Assembly: GCF_000826145.2 (NCBI RefSeq)
Contig: NZ_LN651335.1
Span: forward strand, 124,001-188,000
DNA length: 64,000 nt
Source of the DNA: Sporosarcina koreensis
Lineage (GTDB): Bacteria; Bacillota; Bacilli; Bacillales_A; Planococcaceae
Direction: 5' to 3'
How positions within the stretch are numbered: the first letter of the stretch is position 1; every line of letters starts with the position of its first letter. This document shows positions 9,461 through 18,152 of this stretch, in pieces. The translations under genes and the position numbers were made by a program. The notes below the pieces were generated by a model. It was not told where the DNA came from and did no database searches. It saw only the letters and a program-made list of their open reading frames with translations.

Positions 9461-11278
9461 TTGACGAAGAAACGATTTATGCTTCTGGCAAGCCTGATGC
9501 TCGTTCTCAGTATTTTCCTTGCTGCGTGCAGCGGAGATGACAAGGCCGACGGCAACAAAGACAAGGGGAAAGACGGCGGCAAAGACAATGCATCAGAAAC
9601 AGATAAGGGCGATGACAACAAAGCGGAACTGGATTTCCCGCTTGAAGTCAGCAACGATGCAGAACCGATGGAAGACGGCGAAATGACCATCGCCATGGTA
9701 GCGGCTGAGCCGTTCGAAGGAACGCTGAACCGTAACTTCTACTCAGGCACATATGATGCTGAAATCCTTGGCTACTTCGACGAAGGATTATTGGATACAG
9801 ACGGTGACTACCTGATCACAAACAACGGAGCTGCCACGTATGAGCTTTCCGAAGACAACAAAACAATGAAATTGACAATCAAAGACAATGTCAACTGGCA
9901 TGATGGAGAGCCTGTTAAAACAACAGACCTTCTTTACTCGTATGAACTTCTTGGCCATCCGGATTATGCAGGCAACCGCTATGACTTCAACATTGAAAAC
10001 GTAGAAGGCATGCCTGCATATCACGAAGGCAAGACAAAAGAAATCTCAGGTATCAAAATCATTGACGATAAGAATATGGAATTCCATTTCACTGAAGCAT
10101 CACCATCCATCCTTTCCGGATTCTGGTCATATGCAACGCCGCGTCATCACGTAGGCGACATCATGACTGGTGAAACGACAATCAAAGAACTCGAGTCTTC
10201 TGATAAGATCCGTGTAAACCCAATTGGATTCGGACCTTACAAAATCGAGAAAATCGTACCAGGCGAGTCTGTACTTTACGCTCGTAACGACGATTACTGG
10301 AGAGGCAAGCCAGCTCTTAAATCAATCGTACAAAAAGTAGTGAGCCCAGCGACAATTGTTGAGTCTATGAAAAATGGCGATGTCGACCTTGCGAGCATCC
10401 CTGCTGACCAGTACTTGACAGTTAAAGACGTAGACAATATTGAATTGCTTGCAGACATCGACTATGCATACACATACATTGGATTCAAACAAGGTAAGTG
10501 GGATGCAGCAAAGAAAGAAAACGTAACAGATCCTGATGCGAAAATGGCGAGCAAAGAATTGCGCCAGGCGATGTGGTATGCAATGGACAACGCAACAATC
10601 GGTGAGAAATTGTACCACGGTCTCCGTTTCCCTGGTACATCATTAATCATCCCGGTATTCGAAAGTTTCCACGATGAAAGCATCGAAGGACGTCCGTATG
10701 ATCCGGAAAAAGCGAAGCAGCTACTTGAAGACGCTGGCTTCAAAGACACGGATGGCGACGGCTTCCGTGAAGACCAGAACGGTGAAAAATTGGTCATCAA
10801 CTTCGCTTCCATGTCAGGCGGCGAAACAGCTGAGCCAATCGCGAAAGCCTACATGCAGAATTGGGCTGACGTTGGTTTGAAAGTGGAGCTCGTTGACGGC
10901 CGTCTGCATGACTTCAACGCATTCTATGACATGGTTGAAAACGATGATCCGAAAATCGATATCTACCAAGGCGCTTGGGGAACTGGTTCTGACCCAGACC
11001 CATCCGGTCTCTACGGCCGTAAAGCATCGTTCAACTATACTCGCTGGACGAGTGAAGAGAACGATAAGCTCCTGAAAGACGGTACATCGGAGAAAGCATT
11101 CGACCTTGACTACCGTAAAGAAGTATACGACAAGTGGCAGGAACTCATGTTTGATGAAGTTCCAGTTGCACCGACTGTTTACCGCTATGCATTAACAGGT
11201 GTTAACAATCGTGTGGTTAACTACACAATGGACCCTGGTTCAGACCTTCGTCTGTATGAAATGGGCGTCAGCGAATAA
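9461..11278 (+). CDS. oppA: Oligopeptide-binding lipoprotein (OppA-like)
   Basis: Substrate-binding lipoprotein of the importer, 605 aa, last gene of the operon (order ATPase, ATPase, permease, permease, binding protein). The TTG start at 9461 has AAGGGGAGG before it. The signal peptide ends in lipobox FLAAC and is followed by a long Asp/Lys/Gly linker. SBP_bac_5 features include NVNWHDGEPVKTTDLLYSYE and DPDPSGLYG. Codon use shifts visibly in this gene to more A/T-ending and fewer CG-rich codons than its neighbours, consistent with a very highly expressed binding protein. A strong terminator follows. Confidence 0.92.
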   Translation: MTKKRFMLLASLMLVLSIFLAACSGDDKADGNKDKGKDGGKDNASETDKGDDNKAELDFPLEVSNDAEPMEDGEMTIAMVAAEPFEGTLNRNFYSGTYDAEILGYFDEGLLDTDGDYLITNNGAATYELSEDNKTMKLTIKDNVNWHDGEPVKTTDLLYSYELLGHPDYAGNRYDFNIENVEGMPAYHEGKTKEISGIKIIDDKNMEFHFTEASPSILSGFWSYATPRHHVGDIMTGETTIKELESSDKIRVNPIGFGPYKIEKIVPGESVLYARNDDYWRGKPALKSIVQKVVSPATIVESMKNGDVDLASIPADQYLTVKDVDNIELLADIDYAYTYIGFKQGKWDAAKKENVTDPDAKMASKELRQAMWYAMDNATIGEKLYHGLRFPGTSLIIPVFESFHDESIEGRPYDPEKAKQLLEDAGFKDTDGDGFREDQNGEKLVINFASMSGGETAEPIAKAYMQNWADVGLKVELVDGRLHDFNAFYDMVENDDPKIDIYQGAWGTGSDPDPSGLYGRKASFNYTRWTSEENDKLLKDGTSEKAFDLDYRKEVYDKWQELMFDEVPVAPTVYRYALTGVNNRVVNYTMDPGSDLRLYEMGVSE

Positions 11279-11289
11279 GCAGCATACCG

Positions 11290-11320
11290 ATCCGTCTCCT
11301 TCTTGGGGGACGGATTTTTT
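11290..11320 (+). terminator. Terminator of the opp operon
   Basis: ATCCGTCTCC pairs with GGGGACGGAT (one wobble) across a short TTCTTG loop, followed by TTTTTT. Confidence 0.85.
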
Positions 11321-11373
11321 GTGAGTTTCGGCCGGCCGTTGGGTATACTAGCCGAAAGGAGCTGATTCTTGGT

Positions 11374-12078
11374 ATGTCTGTAAAAAACTCAGAACGCTTT
11401 ATCGCCGCCTACAATCGGCTGGAGAAAGCACTCGTCAAGAAAGTCGGAGAAAACAGTTACCTGCCGTTCTACCGGCTGGTCGATAAAGCGAAAGTGAAGA
11501 ATTCCGTGGTCCGGAACAACGAAGATGATCTGAGGGAGTTCGGTGACCTGCGCAATGCCATCGTCCATCACCGGACGGGGGTCGACTATGTCATCGCCGA
11601 ACCGCATGAGGACGTCGTCGACAAAATCGAGGAGCTGGACAAGAAGATCAGCAATCCGCTGAATGTCGGCGCTTTGTTCGGCTGCAAAGTCCACACCCTG
11701 CAAGCATCCGATCAGCTGACGGACGCATTAAAGATCATGCACGAGAACAAGTTCAGTCAGCTGCCGTTCTACGACCAAGGTAAATTCCAGGGACTGATCA
11801 CTGCTGCCGGCATTACGTACTGGTTTGCCGGTCATTCGACAGCAAGCGATATTTCCCGGGAAATACCGACATTGGCGGACGTCTACAACTATGAAAAACG
11901 GAAAAAATCATTTGAATTTGTCAGACGGGACTTGTCCATATACGAAGCAGAGGACTACTTCAAGCGCGCCATCACGAAAGGCACCCGGCTGGAGGCCCTG
12001 CTGATCACCGAGACCGCCAAGCCGGACGAGGAATTGATCGGCATCATCACGCCATTCGACTTGCTGAAGATCCAGTGA
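11374..12078 (+). CDS. CBS-domain protein with HEPN-like N-terminal motif
   Basis: 234 aa, soluble, no signal. Residues about 1-95 are helical and charged and contain DLRNAIVHHR, in which R60-N61-x3-H65 matches the R-x4-6-H signature of HEPN domains; many HEPN proteins are RNases or tRNA-modifying nucleotidyltransferase partners. Residues about 100-234 carry two CBS repeats (GCKVHTLQASDQLTDALKIM and FVRRDLSIYEAEDYFKRA, each ending in a G-L/I-I-T segment), which in other proteins bind adenine nucleotides. ATG 11374 has AAAGGAGCT before it; TATACT at 11343-11348 is a possible -10. It stands alone between two terminators. Catalytic activity is unproven. What is seen is the motif plus the CBS pair; a nucleotide-controlled RNase is inference. 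Confidence 0.75.
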   Translation: MSVKNSERFIAAYNRLEKALVKKVGENSYLPFYRLVDKAKVKNSVVRNNEDDLREFGDLRNAIVHHRTGVDYVIAEPHEDVVDKIEELDKKISNPLNVGALFGCKVHTLQASDQLTDALKIMHENKFSQLPFYDQGKFQGLITAAGITYWFAGHSTASDISREIPTLADVYNYEKRKKSFEFVRRDLSIYEAEDYFKRAITKGTRLEALLITETAKPDEELIGIITPFDLLKIQ

Positions 12079-12106
12079 AGGTGTTCAACAGGCTTCCGTC
12101 GGTGAA

Positions 12107-12258
12107 GTGCTCATAAAACGGCAAAAGTGATCATAAACCACTGGAAATGATCATAAACCTGGAAAAGTGATCATAAACCGCTGAATGTGATCATAAAACC
12201 TGCAGAGTGATCATAAATGTCCAAAAGTGATCATAAATAGCGGCGAAGTGCTCATAAC
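12107..12258. repeat. Array A: eight GTGATCATAAA cores, one every 20 bp
   Basis: Cores begin at 12107, 12127, 12147, 12167, 12187, 12207, 12227 and 12248, an exact 20-bp period until the last step (21). The core is (G/A)TGATCATAAA; the first and last units read GTGCTCATAA. The 8-9 bp between cores are not conserved. The array fills the gap between two convergent genes and ends before a bidirectional terminator. It has no open coding potential and the spacers are far too short for CRISPR. Confidence 0.9.
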
Positions 12259-12296
12259 GATGCCTTCAGCCCGTGTTCCCCTCGCGCAAAAACAAT

Positions 12297-12345
12297 AAAA
12301 AGCTGCCATTTCCTTGTCATGCCAAGGGAACGGCAGCTTTTCACG
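12297..12345. terminator. Bidirectional terminator between array A and ktrB
   Basis: AAAAAGCTGCC pairs with GGCAGCTTTT, with an inner helix of TTCCTTG with CAAGGGAA. A-run on one side and T-run on the other serve both strands. Confidence 0.8.
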
Positions 12346-13677
12346 TTATCCGGTATGCACGCGGTCGTACGAGTAGCGGAATGTCTCTTTCTTTTGGCGG
12401 ATCAGCAGGAAGAACAGTGTCAGCGGACCGATCCGGCCGAGGAACATGACAATGCTGATGATCCATTCACCGGCTGGACTCAGGTCACCTGTAATCCCGA
12501 CGGACAGGCCGACCGTGCCGAAGGCAGATACGGTTTCCATGAAGAGCGGCAGGAATCCGAACGATTCGGTCACTGTCAGCAGGAAGCATGCGAGGAAGAC
12601 GACCATCGAACTGATGGCGGCAATCGCAAGCGACCTGACGATGATCTCGGTCTTGATGGTGCGGTTGAACAGGTGCGGCTCATTCGTTCCGCGGAAATAG
12701 GCGATGGTCGCAAGCACGATCACCAGGAATGTCGTCAGCTTGATACCGGAAGCAGTGGAAGCACTTCCGCCGCCGATGAACATCAGGGCAAGGGTCAACA
12801 GCATTGAACTGTCGGTCATGTCACCGATCGGCACCATGTTGAAGCCGGCTGTCCGCGGGGTGACCGCCTGGAAATAGGACGTCAGGAGCTGATCGCCGAC
12901 CGGCATCCCGCCGATCGTTTTGGCATTATGGAATTCGAGCAGGAACCAGATGATCATCGCGACAGCATTCATGATCAGTGTACCTGCGACCATCATCTTC
13001 GTATGGAGCGACCAGTCCCTCGCCCGTCGAGCAGTGAGCAGGTCGAGCACTACCGTGAAGCCGAGACCTCCGATGATGAACAGCGAGGAGATGATCAGCG
13101 TCACCGGCCAGTCGCCTGCGAATCCGATCAGGTTATCCGGGAACAGGGAGAACCCCGCATTGTTGAATGCTGAAACGACATGGAACAAACTGTAGTACAG
13201 ACCGTGCGTCCAGCCGAACTTCGGCACCCAGACGAGGGAAAGCAGGATGAATGCGATCCCTTCCGTGATGAACACGAAGGCGAAAATACTGCGCAGGAAC
13301 TTGACTGTACCGCCGATCGACTGCTGGCTGAACGATTCCTGCAGGAACAGCCGGTTTTTCATCCCGACTTTCCGGCCGAGCAGGATGAGCACAGCGACGG
13401 CGAACGCCATGAGGCCGACGCCGCCGATCTGGATGAGTGCCAGCAGGACGAGTTCGCCGAACAGGGTCAGGGTGGAGGCGATATCAAACACCGACAGACC
13501 GGTCACCGTTGTGGCAGATGCAGCGGTGAACATCGCATCCGTCCAGGTGATCGGTGCAGTGGTCGCTGCCGGCAGTTTCAGCAGGATGGTGCCTATCAAG
13601 ATCGTCAGCAGGAAACTGGCAGCGATCAGAAGCGGTGGGGTACTGCGCCGTTTTTTGTGCAAGAACGGAAGTTTCAT
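12346..13677 (-). CDS. ktrB: K+ uptake channel subunit KtrB/TrkH family
   Basis: 443-aa membrane protein that moves K+ (with Na+) inward, normally gated by a cytosolic KtrA RCK partner. The four pore-loop filters are visible in order: TTVTGLS, NNAGFS, RTAGFN and GTVGLS. The flexible gate in the third repeat, GGGSASTASGIK, is also clear. No ktrA is adjacent, so the regulatory subunit must be elsewhere, as with the ktrCD pair of B. subtilis. Start ATG 13677 is preceded by AAAAAGGAG. No c-di-AMP riboswitch fits in the short leader. Confidence 0.92.
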   Translation of the reverse strand: MKLPFLHKKRRSTPPLLIAASFLLTILIGTILLKLPAATTAPITWTDAMFTAASATTVTGLSVFDIASTLTLFGELVLLALIQIGGVGLMAFAVAVLILLGRKVGMKNRLFLQESFSQQSIGGTVKFLRSIFAFVFITEGIAFILLSLVWVPKFGWTHGLYYSLFHVVSAFNNAGFSLFPDNLIGFAGDWPVTLIISSLFIIGGLGFTVVLDLLTARRARDWSLHTKMMVAGTLIMNAVAMIIWFLLEFHNAKTIGGMPVGDQLLTSYFQAVTPRTAGFNMVPIGDMTDSSMLLTLALMFIGGGSASTASGIKLTTFLVIVLATIAYFRGTNEPHLFNRTIKTEIIVRSLAIAAISSMVVFLACFLLTVTESFGFLPLFMETVSAFGTVGLSVGITGDLSPAGEWIISIVMFLGRIGPLTLFFLLIRQKKETFRYSYDRVHTG

Positions 13678-13825
13678 AAGGGTCAGACTCCTTTTTCCGT
13701 GAACTATGTTATTGTTTGATTATTGATCGAAAAGGTATGAATACAATAGGCCGATTGAATTATTATTTAAGGGTTTTTAACAGGCGCAATCAGTAATGAC
13801 TGAATGAGATGGGGGACCACTGAGG

Positions 13826-14566
13826 ATGAAAGAAAAGATGAGTCAGGCAGATAATGCCCTGCGTCTGGCAGGTGTAACGTTTGAAACAGAGGACAAACCA
13901 ATTATCCGGCAAGCATCCGGATGTGCACCGTCCGGAAAGATTACAGCACTGATCGGGCCGTCCGGAGCAGGTAAGACGACCTTGCTGAAGCTGTGCAATG
14001 GGCTCATCAGTCCGACTGCAGGACAAATTTACATAGGGAACGCGGCGATCCAGGACCTGCCGCCGGTCACACTGCGTCGGCAGGCGGGAATTGTACTGCA
14101 GAACTCCCCGATGATCGCCGGTACCGTGCTGGATAATCTGGCATTGCCAATGACTTTACAGGGAAAGAAACTGTCTGACCAAGAGGCGGCGGAGGTGATG
14201 GACCGTGTGGGACTGCCGGATGAGCTACTCGGACAGGATGCCCGCAATCTGTCGGGCGGGCAGCGCCAGAAAGTATCTATCGCCCGGACGCTGATAAATG
14301 AATCGAAGATCTTGCTGCTGGATGAGATAACAGCTTCTCTCGATCCTGAATCATTGCGGGAGATCGAGGCATTGATCGTCAGGCTGAACCGGGAACAGGC
14401 CGTGACGGTTGTATGGATCACGCATAATCTTGACCAGGCGTTCCGGGTCGGCGAGCATTTCTGGGTGATGGCGGATGGTGTCATCCGGGCAGAAGGTTCA
14501 GCAGCGGACATCCGGTCATCCGATGATGCGGCGGTCCGACAGTTTGCAGAGGGGGTAAAAGCATGA
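13826..14566 (+). CDS. fetA: ABC transporter ATPase, FetA/YbbL-like
   Basis: 246-aa ATPase partner of the following FetB-like permease. Walker A GPSGAGKTT, signature LSGGQRQK, Walker B ILLLDEITASLD, WITHNLDQA H-loop. In Escherichia coli the FetAB pair exports iron and protects against oxidative stress; the Bacillales pair is usually annotated as phosphate- or metal-related without direct proof. ATG 13826 is used here; an internal ATG at 13838 is a possible alternative. The next gene overlaps by 4 bp (ATGA). Confidence 0.85.
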   Translation: MKEKMSQADNALRLAGVTFETEDKPIIRQASGCAPSGKITALIGPSGAGKTTLLKLCNGLISPTAGQIYIGNAAIQDLPPVTLRRQAGIVLQNSPMIAGTVLDNLALPMTLQGKKLSDQEAAEVMDRVGLPDELLGQDARNLSGGQRQKVSIARTLINESKILLLDEITASLDPESLREIEALIVRLNREQAVTVVWITHNLDQAFRVGEHFWVMADGVIRAEGSAADIRSSDDAAVRQFAEGVKA

Positions 14567-15321
14567 GCTGGCTGACATTGAGCCTGACGCTTATCTTCGT
14601 GCTCATCCCGCTGCTGCTGTCAAAGACGCTGCATCTCGGACTGGAGAAAGATACGCTGATTGCGACCATCCGCTCCGCCGTCCAGCTGATTGCGGTCGGC
14701 TTCGTGCTGAAATTCGTCTTCGAGTCGGAGCATGCGGTATTCATCCTCCTGATGGTGCTGCTGATGATCGGGGCGGCTGTGCAGAATGCGCGCCATAAAG
14801 GGAAAGCGGTGAAGGGTATCACGTGGAAGCTGTTCGTGACGTTTGCGGCAATCGAGCTGATCACGCAAGGGGTGCTGCTCGGGCTGCACATCGTTCCGGC
14901 GACCGCGCAATATATCATCTCGATCAGCGGGATGGTGATCGGCAACTCGATGGTGCTCGCCATCCTGTTTTTGAACCGGTTCACCTCGGAGATCGAAAGC
15001 CACCGGGATCAGACGGAACTGATCCTGTCGCTCGGCGGTACGCCGAAACAGTCCATCAACCGGCAGCTGCTGAAGGCGATCCAGGCGAGCATGATCCCGA
15101 CGATCGAAAGCCAGAAGACGATCGGACTCGTCCAGCTGCCTGGCATGATGAGCGGCCAGATCATCGCCGGCGCCGACCCGATCCAGGCCGTGCAGTTCCA
15201 GCTGCTCATCGTGTTTTTGCTGTTGTCGACGGCTGCGATGACGAGTGTCCTCCTCGGCTACTTGTCGTACCGGAGTTTTTTTAATGAGCAGATGCAGCTG
15301 CTGAAGGTGGATTCAGATTGA
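14563..15321 (+). CDS. fetB: FetB/YbbM (UPF0014) family ABC permease
   Basis: 252-aa membrane protein with about seven hydrophobic helices, translationally coupled to its ATPase. Family hallmarks are the RSAVQLIAVGFVLKFVF segment, GMVIGNSM, the cytoplasmic LSLGGTPKQS loop, and LVQLPGMMSGQIIAGADP near the C-terminus. Probably an exporter of iron or a related metal, by family. It is the last gene before a strong terminator and array B. Confidence 0.9.
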   Translation: MSWLTLSLTLIFVLIPLLLSKTLHLGLEKDTLIATIRSAVQLIAVGFVLKFVFESEHAVFILLMVLLMIGAAVQNARHKGKAVKGITWKLFVTFAAIELITQGVLLGLHIVPATAQYIISISGMVIGNSMVLAILFLNRFTSEIESHRDQTELILSLGGTPKQSINRQLLKAIQASMIPTIESQKTIGLVQLPGMMSGQIIAGADPIQAVQFQLLIVFLLLSTAAMTSVLLGYLSYRSFFNEQMQLLKVDSD

Positions 15322-15348
15322 AAGGAGCGCCCGCGGGCGCTCCTTTTC
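15320..15348 (+). terminator. Terminator after fetB
   Basis: AAAGGAGCGCCC and GGGCGCTCCTTT form a near-perfect hairpin with T-run directly after the fetB stop. Confidence 0.85.
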
Positions 15349-15376
15349 AGCAGGGCGATTATATTGGCGGCGCTGA

Positions 15377-15507
15377 GCGATCCATTCGACCGTGTAACCG
15401 CTCGATTGCCTGGCCCGACCGCTCGATTCGTCCGGCGAAGTGATCCATTCGCTTGGCTAAGCGCTCCAATCCTTTACCGAAGCGCTCCATTCCGCCACCG
15501 CTCGATA
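15377..15507. repeat. Array B: seven (C/G)CGCTC(G/C)ATT cores, six in exact 21-bp register
   Basis: Cores begin at 15377 (GCGATCCATT), 15398 (CCGCTCGATT), 15419 (CCGCTCGATT), 15440 (GTGATCCATT), 15461 (GCGCTCCAAT) and 15482 (GCGCTCCATT), five steps of exactly 21 bp. A last copy sits at 15498 (CCGCTCGATA), off register. Read on the minus strand the core is AATSGAKCGC, the same as array D on the plus strand. Spacers are unconserved. It lies in the convergent gap between fetB and the phosphoesterase gene. Confidence 0.9.
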
Positions 15508-15520
15508 CCCCAGCCGCCGC

Positions 15521-16018
15521 TTAGGTTTTATACGAAAACAGCACGAGCTCGGCGTGAGGTTCGTCTGCAATTGTCAGTTCAATGAACGAGTAGTACGGCA
15601 GTTTCCGCTTATCGGTCGGGGAGCCGGGGTTCAGCAGCAGCATCCCTTTGAAGTATTTGATGACGGGGATGTGGGAGTGACCGTAGATCAGGATATCGAT
15701 GTCGTCATCCGTGAACGCCTCCAGAGCGCGCTGTTCGGTCGTCCGTTTCGCTCCGTGGCCGTGGACGAGGCCGATCCGCAGCCCGCCTGCGTCGAAAAGC
15801 TGCCGGTCGGGAACGAGGGCCTGGATATCTTCCCCGTCAATATTGCCGTAGACCGCACGTACTTTGGCATACGACGATAACGTCTCCAATACGTCCGGTG
15901 ACCGGAAATCCCCTGTATGTATGATGAGGTCGGCGTCCCGGCATGCATCGAGCAGCCGTCGGGGAAGCCGGCTGCCGCGGCCCGGGAGGTGGGTGTCGCC
16001 GGTGATGATCAGTTTCAA
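15521..16018 (-). CDS. YfcE/MJ0936-type metallophosphoesterase
   Basis: 165-aa cytoplasmic phosphoesterase of the calcineurin-like superfamily. The full metal ligand set is present: GDTH (residues 7-10), HTGDFR, GNID, HGHG and GHSHIP. Small members of this family hydrolyse phosphodiesters of unknown physiological substrate. TTG start at 16018 with AAGGAGGAC before it. It ends just beside array B and heads a run of three minus-strand genes only in position: the DUF421 gene lies upstream with a 27-bp gap and could be co-transcribed. Confidence 0.9.
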   Translation of the reverse strand: MKLIITGDTHLPGRGSRLPRRLLDACRDADLIIHTGDFRSPDVLETLSSYAKVRAVYGNIDGEDIQALVPDRQLFDAGGLRIGLVHGHGAKRTTEQRALEAFTDDDIDILIYGHSHIPVIKYFKGMLLLNPGSPTDKRKLPYYSFIELTIADEPHAELVLFSYKT

Positions 16019-16045
16019 ACTGGTGTCCTCCTTCTGCGGGGCACC

Positions 16046-16666
16046 TTATTCGAGTCGTTTCGGTGCCCCGTTTTTCAGATCTTTGTTGGCGGTTTCCGTA
16101 AACAGGCTCTGCTCCGCCGGGATGTTTTCCGTGATATGCGGCACCGGGTACGCGTCCAGTTTTTTCAGGACGGCCTCCAGTTCCTGGCGCAGGATGTACA
16201 GGTCCTGCTTCGTTGCGGGCTTCGCACTCTCCATCAGTTCACAGCCGACCTGTCCGTTCGGTTCCAGCGTCGCCCATTTCACGTCCTCAATCCGGGTGAT
16301 GTTCTGCTGGCGGAGTTCCATCTCCAGCTGATCCACCGTGAACCTGAGTTTCCGCAGCGTCTGTTCCTGCAGCACGCCGTCCAAAATGACGATTTTGGCA
16401 CGGCCCGTCACCAGCCCTTCCACCCGGTTGACTTTGACTTCCAGGAATTCGATGACGATGAGGGTGATGATCAGCATCAGCCCGACGAGCATCGTGGACC
16501 AGACATTATGGCCGACGATCGGCTGCACGAGCAGGGAGCCGAGTCCGATCATGATGACCGTCTGTGCGAGCGTCATCTGGGAGATCGATTTGCGGCCCGC
16601 GAGCCGCAGGAACAGGGTCCCGGCAATCACGACCACGACCGCTTTCCATAAAAGACTCCAATCCAT
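16046..16666 (-). CDS. DUF421 (YetF/YdfR-type) membrane protein
   Basis: 206 aa. Three hydrophobic helices at residues about 5-75, then the conserved cytoplasmic part with RVEGLVTGRAKIVILDGVLQ and the LRKLRFTVDQLEMELRQQ segment typical of YetF-like proteins. Proteins of this family occur in spore formers and are often linked to sporulation or envelope. The role is unknown. GAGGTGG precedes the ATG. It is flanked by the phosphoesterase and DUF2254 genes on the same strand. Confidence 0.88.
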   Translation of the reverse strand: MDWSLLWKAVVVVIAGTLFLRLAGRKSISQMTLAQTVIMIGLGSLLVQPIVGHNVWSTMLVGLMLIITLIVIEFLEVKVNRVEGLVTGRAKIVILDGVLQEQTLRKLRFTVDQLEMELRQQNITRIEDVKWATLEPNGQVGCELMESAKPATKQDLYILRQELEAVLKKLDAYPVPHITENIPAEQSLFTETANKDLKNGAPKRLE

Positions 16667-16679
16667 CCAACCACCTCTT

Positions 16680-18014
16680 TTACCCGATAGGATGGCCGTC
16701 GGACAGGGAAGTATGCGGCCCGTCTGCGGTCAGCGCACGGAGCGACTGCTGTTTGTCAGCAAGCCGTTCCGAATCGAGCGGCTCGAGTCCGGTATGATCG
16801 AAGCGGTTCCAGACGTACTCACCGATCCGTCTGACCTCATTCAGCGTCTCGTGGGAGGAACGCCGGCTCCTTGCGATATACAGGAGGGCATCGAGCATGG
16901 CATGCAGGACAGCGGCATCCTGCCTGCCGTAGAAACTCATCTGGCTGAACGCGGCATACAGATGATCGGCCAGACTCGCCTGGGGGAGGATCAGGCACGG
17001 TTTATTCCCCTCTGCATAGCGGACACGGAACCCGCCGGGCAGATGGGTGGCCCGCTCGAGGACTTCGCCGAGTGTATGGATGCAGCGCACGGCCGTGTTC
17101 GGGTCGTTGATGCCCGGGGATAGCGCGCGCAAGCCGATCTCCGCAATCTTTTCGATGCCGTACTCCACGTCCTGCAAGGTCGACCGTTCTTCGCCGACAG
17201 TGAACTTACGGGCCGGCTCAAAGTCCGGCAGCCTGCTGTCATGGTAGACGGCGGCAATCATGCTTTCCGTTCCGACAAAGGTGCCGATCGGCGTCAGGAT
17301 ATCGATCACCGCCTCCTGTTCAGCCGCCCAATCCGCCAATTCTCTGATCTGGATCGATTGGATGTACCCATACGTACCATTCCTGAATTCGGTGACGGAA
17401 GAATAGGCGGCAGCTAATGGGGGTTTCTCTGGCAGGGTGACGACCGCTTCTTCTTCCACGGCACGCATCGTCTCATCAATCGTCTCCAGCACATCATCAG
17501 CCAGATTCCGGATCAGCCGGCTCACCTGCACGGCCCTGCCGACTTTGTGGATGAAATACGCGAAGAATGCCAGGCAGACGACTGCCAGCAGGACAGCGAC
17601 CGTAGCGGAGACGACTTCATGGGTGATGGACTGCTTGCGCATGAACAGCAGCGACAGGATCGAGTAGATGAACCCGCCCATGAACATGCCGAGCACCCGC
17701 TGCGTGGACGGTGCGTTCAGGAAATTCTGCAGCGTGCGTGGTGAGAACTGGGACGAATACATTGTCAGGACGACCATGATCGTCGAGAACGTGATCGTCG
17801 TCATCGTCAGCAGTGCACCGGAAATCGTGCCGAGAATCGTCTGGGCAAGATCAACGGATGTCCGCAAATACTCGGGAATGAACCCTTTCACTTGCGTATT
17901 GAAAGTCGTATCGACCAGGACCATGCCGAGTGCCAGCAGAGAGGCGAGCACGGCATATAGACCCGGAATGAACCAGATGCTGCTTCGGAGTTTCAAGATC
18001 AGTCTCGGTACCAA
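16680..18014 (-). CDS. DUF2254 membrane protein
   Basis: 444 aa. N-terminal third holds four hydrophobic helices (about 15-40, 60-85, 105-130, 140-165), with the TMTTITFSTIMVVLTMYSSQFSPRTL segment that defines DUF2254. The C-terminal part is soluble, with GYIQSIQI, LALSPGINDPNTA-like text (ALSPGINDPNTAVRC) and a helical end. The function is not known. TTG start at 18014 with AAGGAGG ten bases before. The gene is 13 bp upstream of the DUF421 gene, so both may form one transcript. Confidence 0.88.
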   Translation of the reverse strand: MVPRLILKLRSSIWFIPGLYAVLASLLALGMVLVDTTFNTQVKGFIPEYLRTSVDLAQTILGTISGALLTMTTITFSTIMVVLTMYSSQFSPRTLQNFLNAPSTQRVLGMFMGGFIYSILSLLFMRKQSITHEVVSATVAVLLAVVCLAFFAYFIHKVGRAVQVSRLIRNLADDVLETIDETMRAVEEEAVVTLPEKPPLAAAYSSVTEFRNGTYGYIQSIQIRELADWAAEQEAVIDILTPIGTFVGTESMIAAVYHDSRLPDFEPARKFTVGEERSTLQDVEYGIEKIAEIGLRALSPGINDPNTAVRCIHTLGEVLERATHLPGGFRVRYAEGNKPCLILPQASLADHLYAAFSQMSFYGRQDAAVLHAMLDALLYIARSRRSSHETLNEVRRIGEYVWNRFDHTGLEPLDSERLADKQQSLRALTADGPHTSLSDGHPIG

Positions 18015-18110
18015 ATGTGTGTGCCTCCTTGCAGCGGCTGTGCCGTTTCTAGTCTTACTTCCTGACTACCCTGCAAGGGCGCACGGGAAACGACTGAATA
18101 CGGCTCGTAA

Positions 18111-18147
18111 AAAAACCCGTCCGCCCTGTGTCGGGGGAGACGGGTTT
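18111..18147 (-). terminator. Terminator of the alpha/beta hydrolase gene
   Basis: AAAACCCGTC and GACGGGTTTT flank a GC-rich loop. The T-run is on the minus-strand side, just past the hydrolase stop. Confidence 0.8.
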
Positions 18148-18152
18148 TCGGG

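Noticed and set aside
12107..12258. CRISPR array
   Set aside because: Cores of 11-12 bp with 8-9 bp spacers are far below CRISPR dimensions and no cas genes are near; the same applies to arrays B-E.
13678..13825. c-di-AMP riboswitch before ktrB
   Set aside because: The leader is too short for this large aptamer and lacks its motifs.
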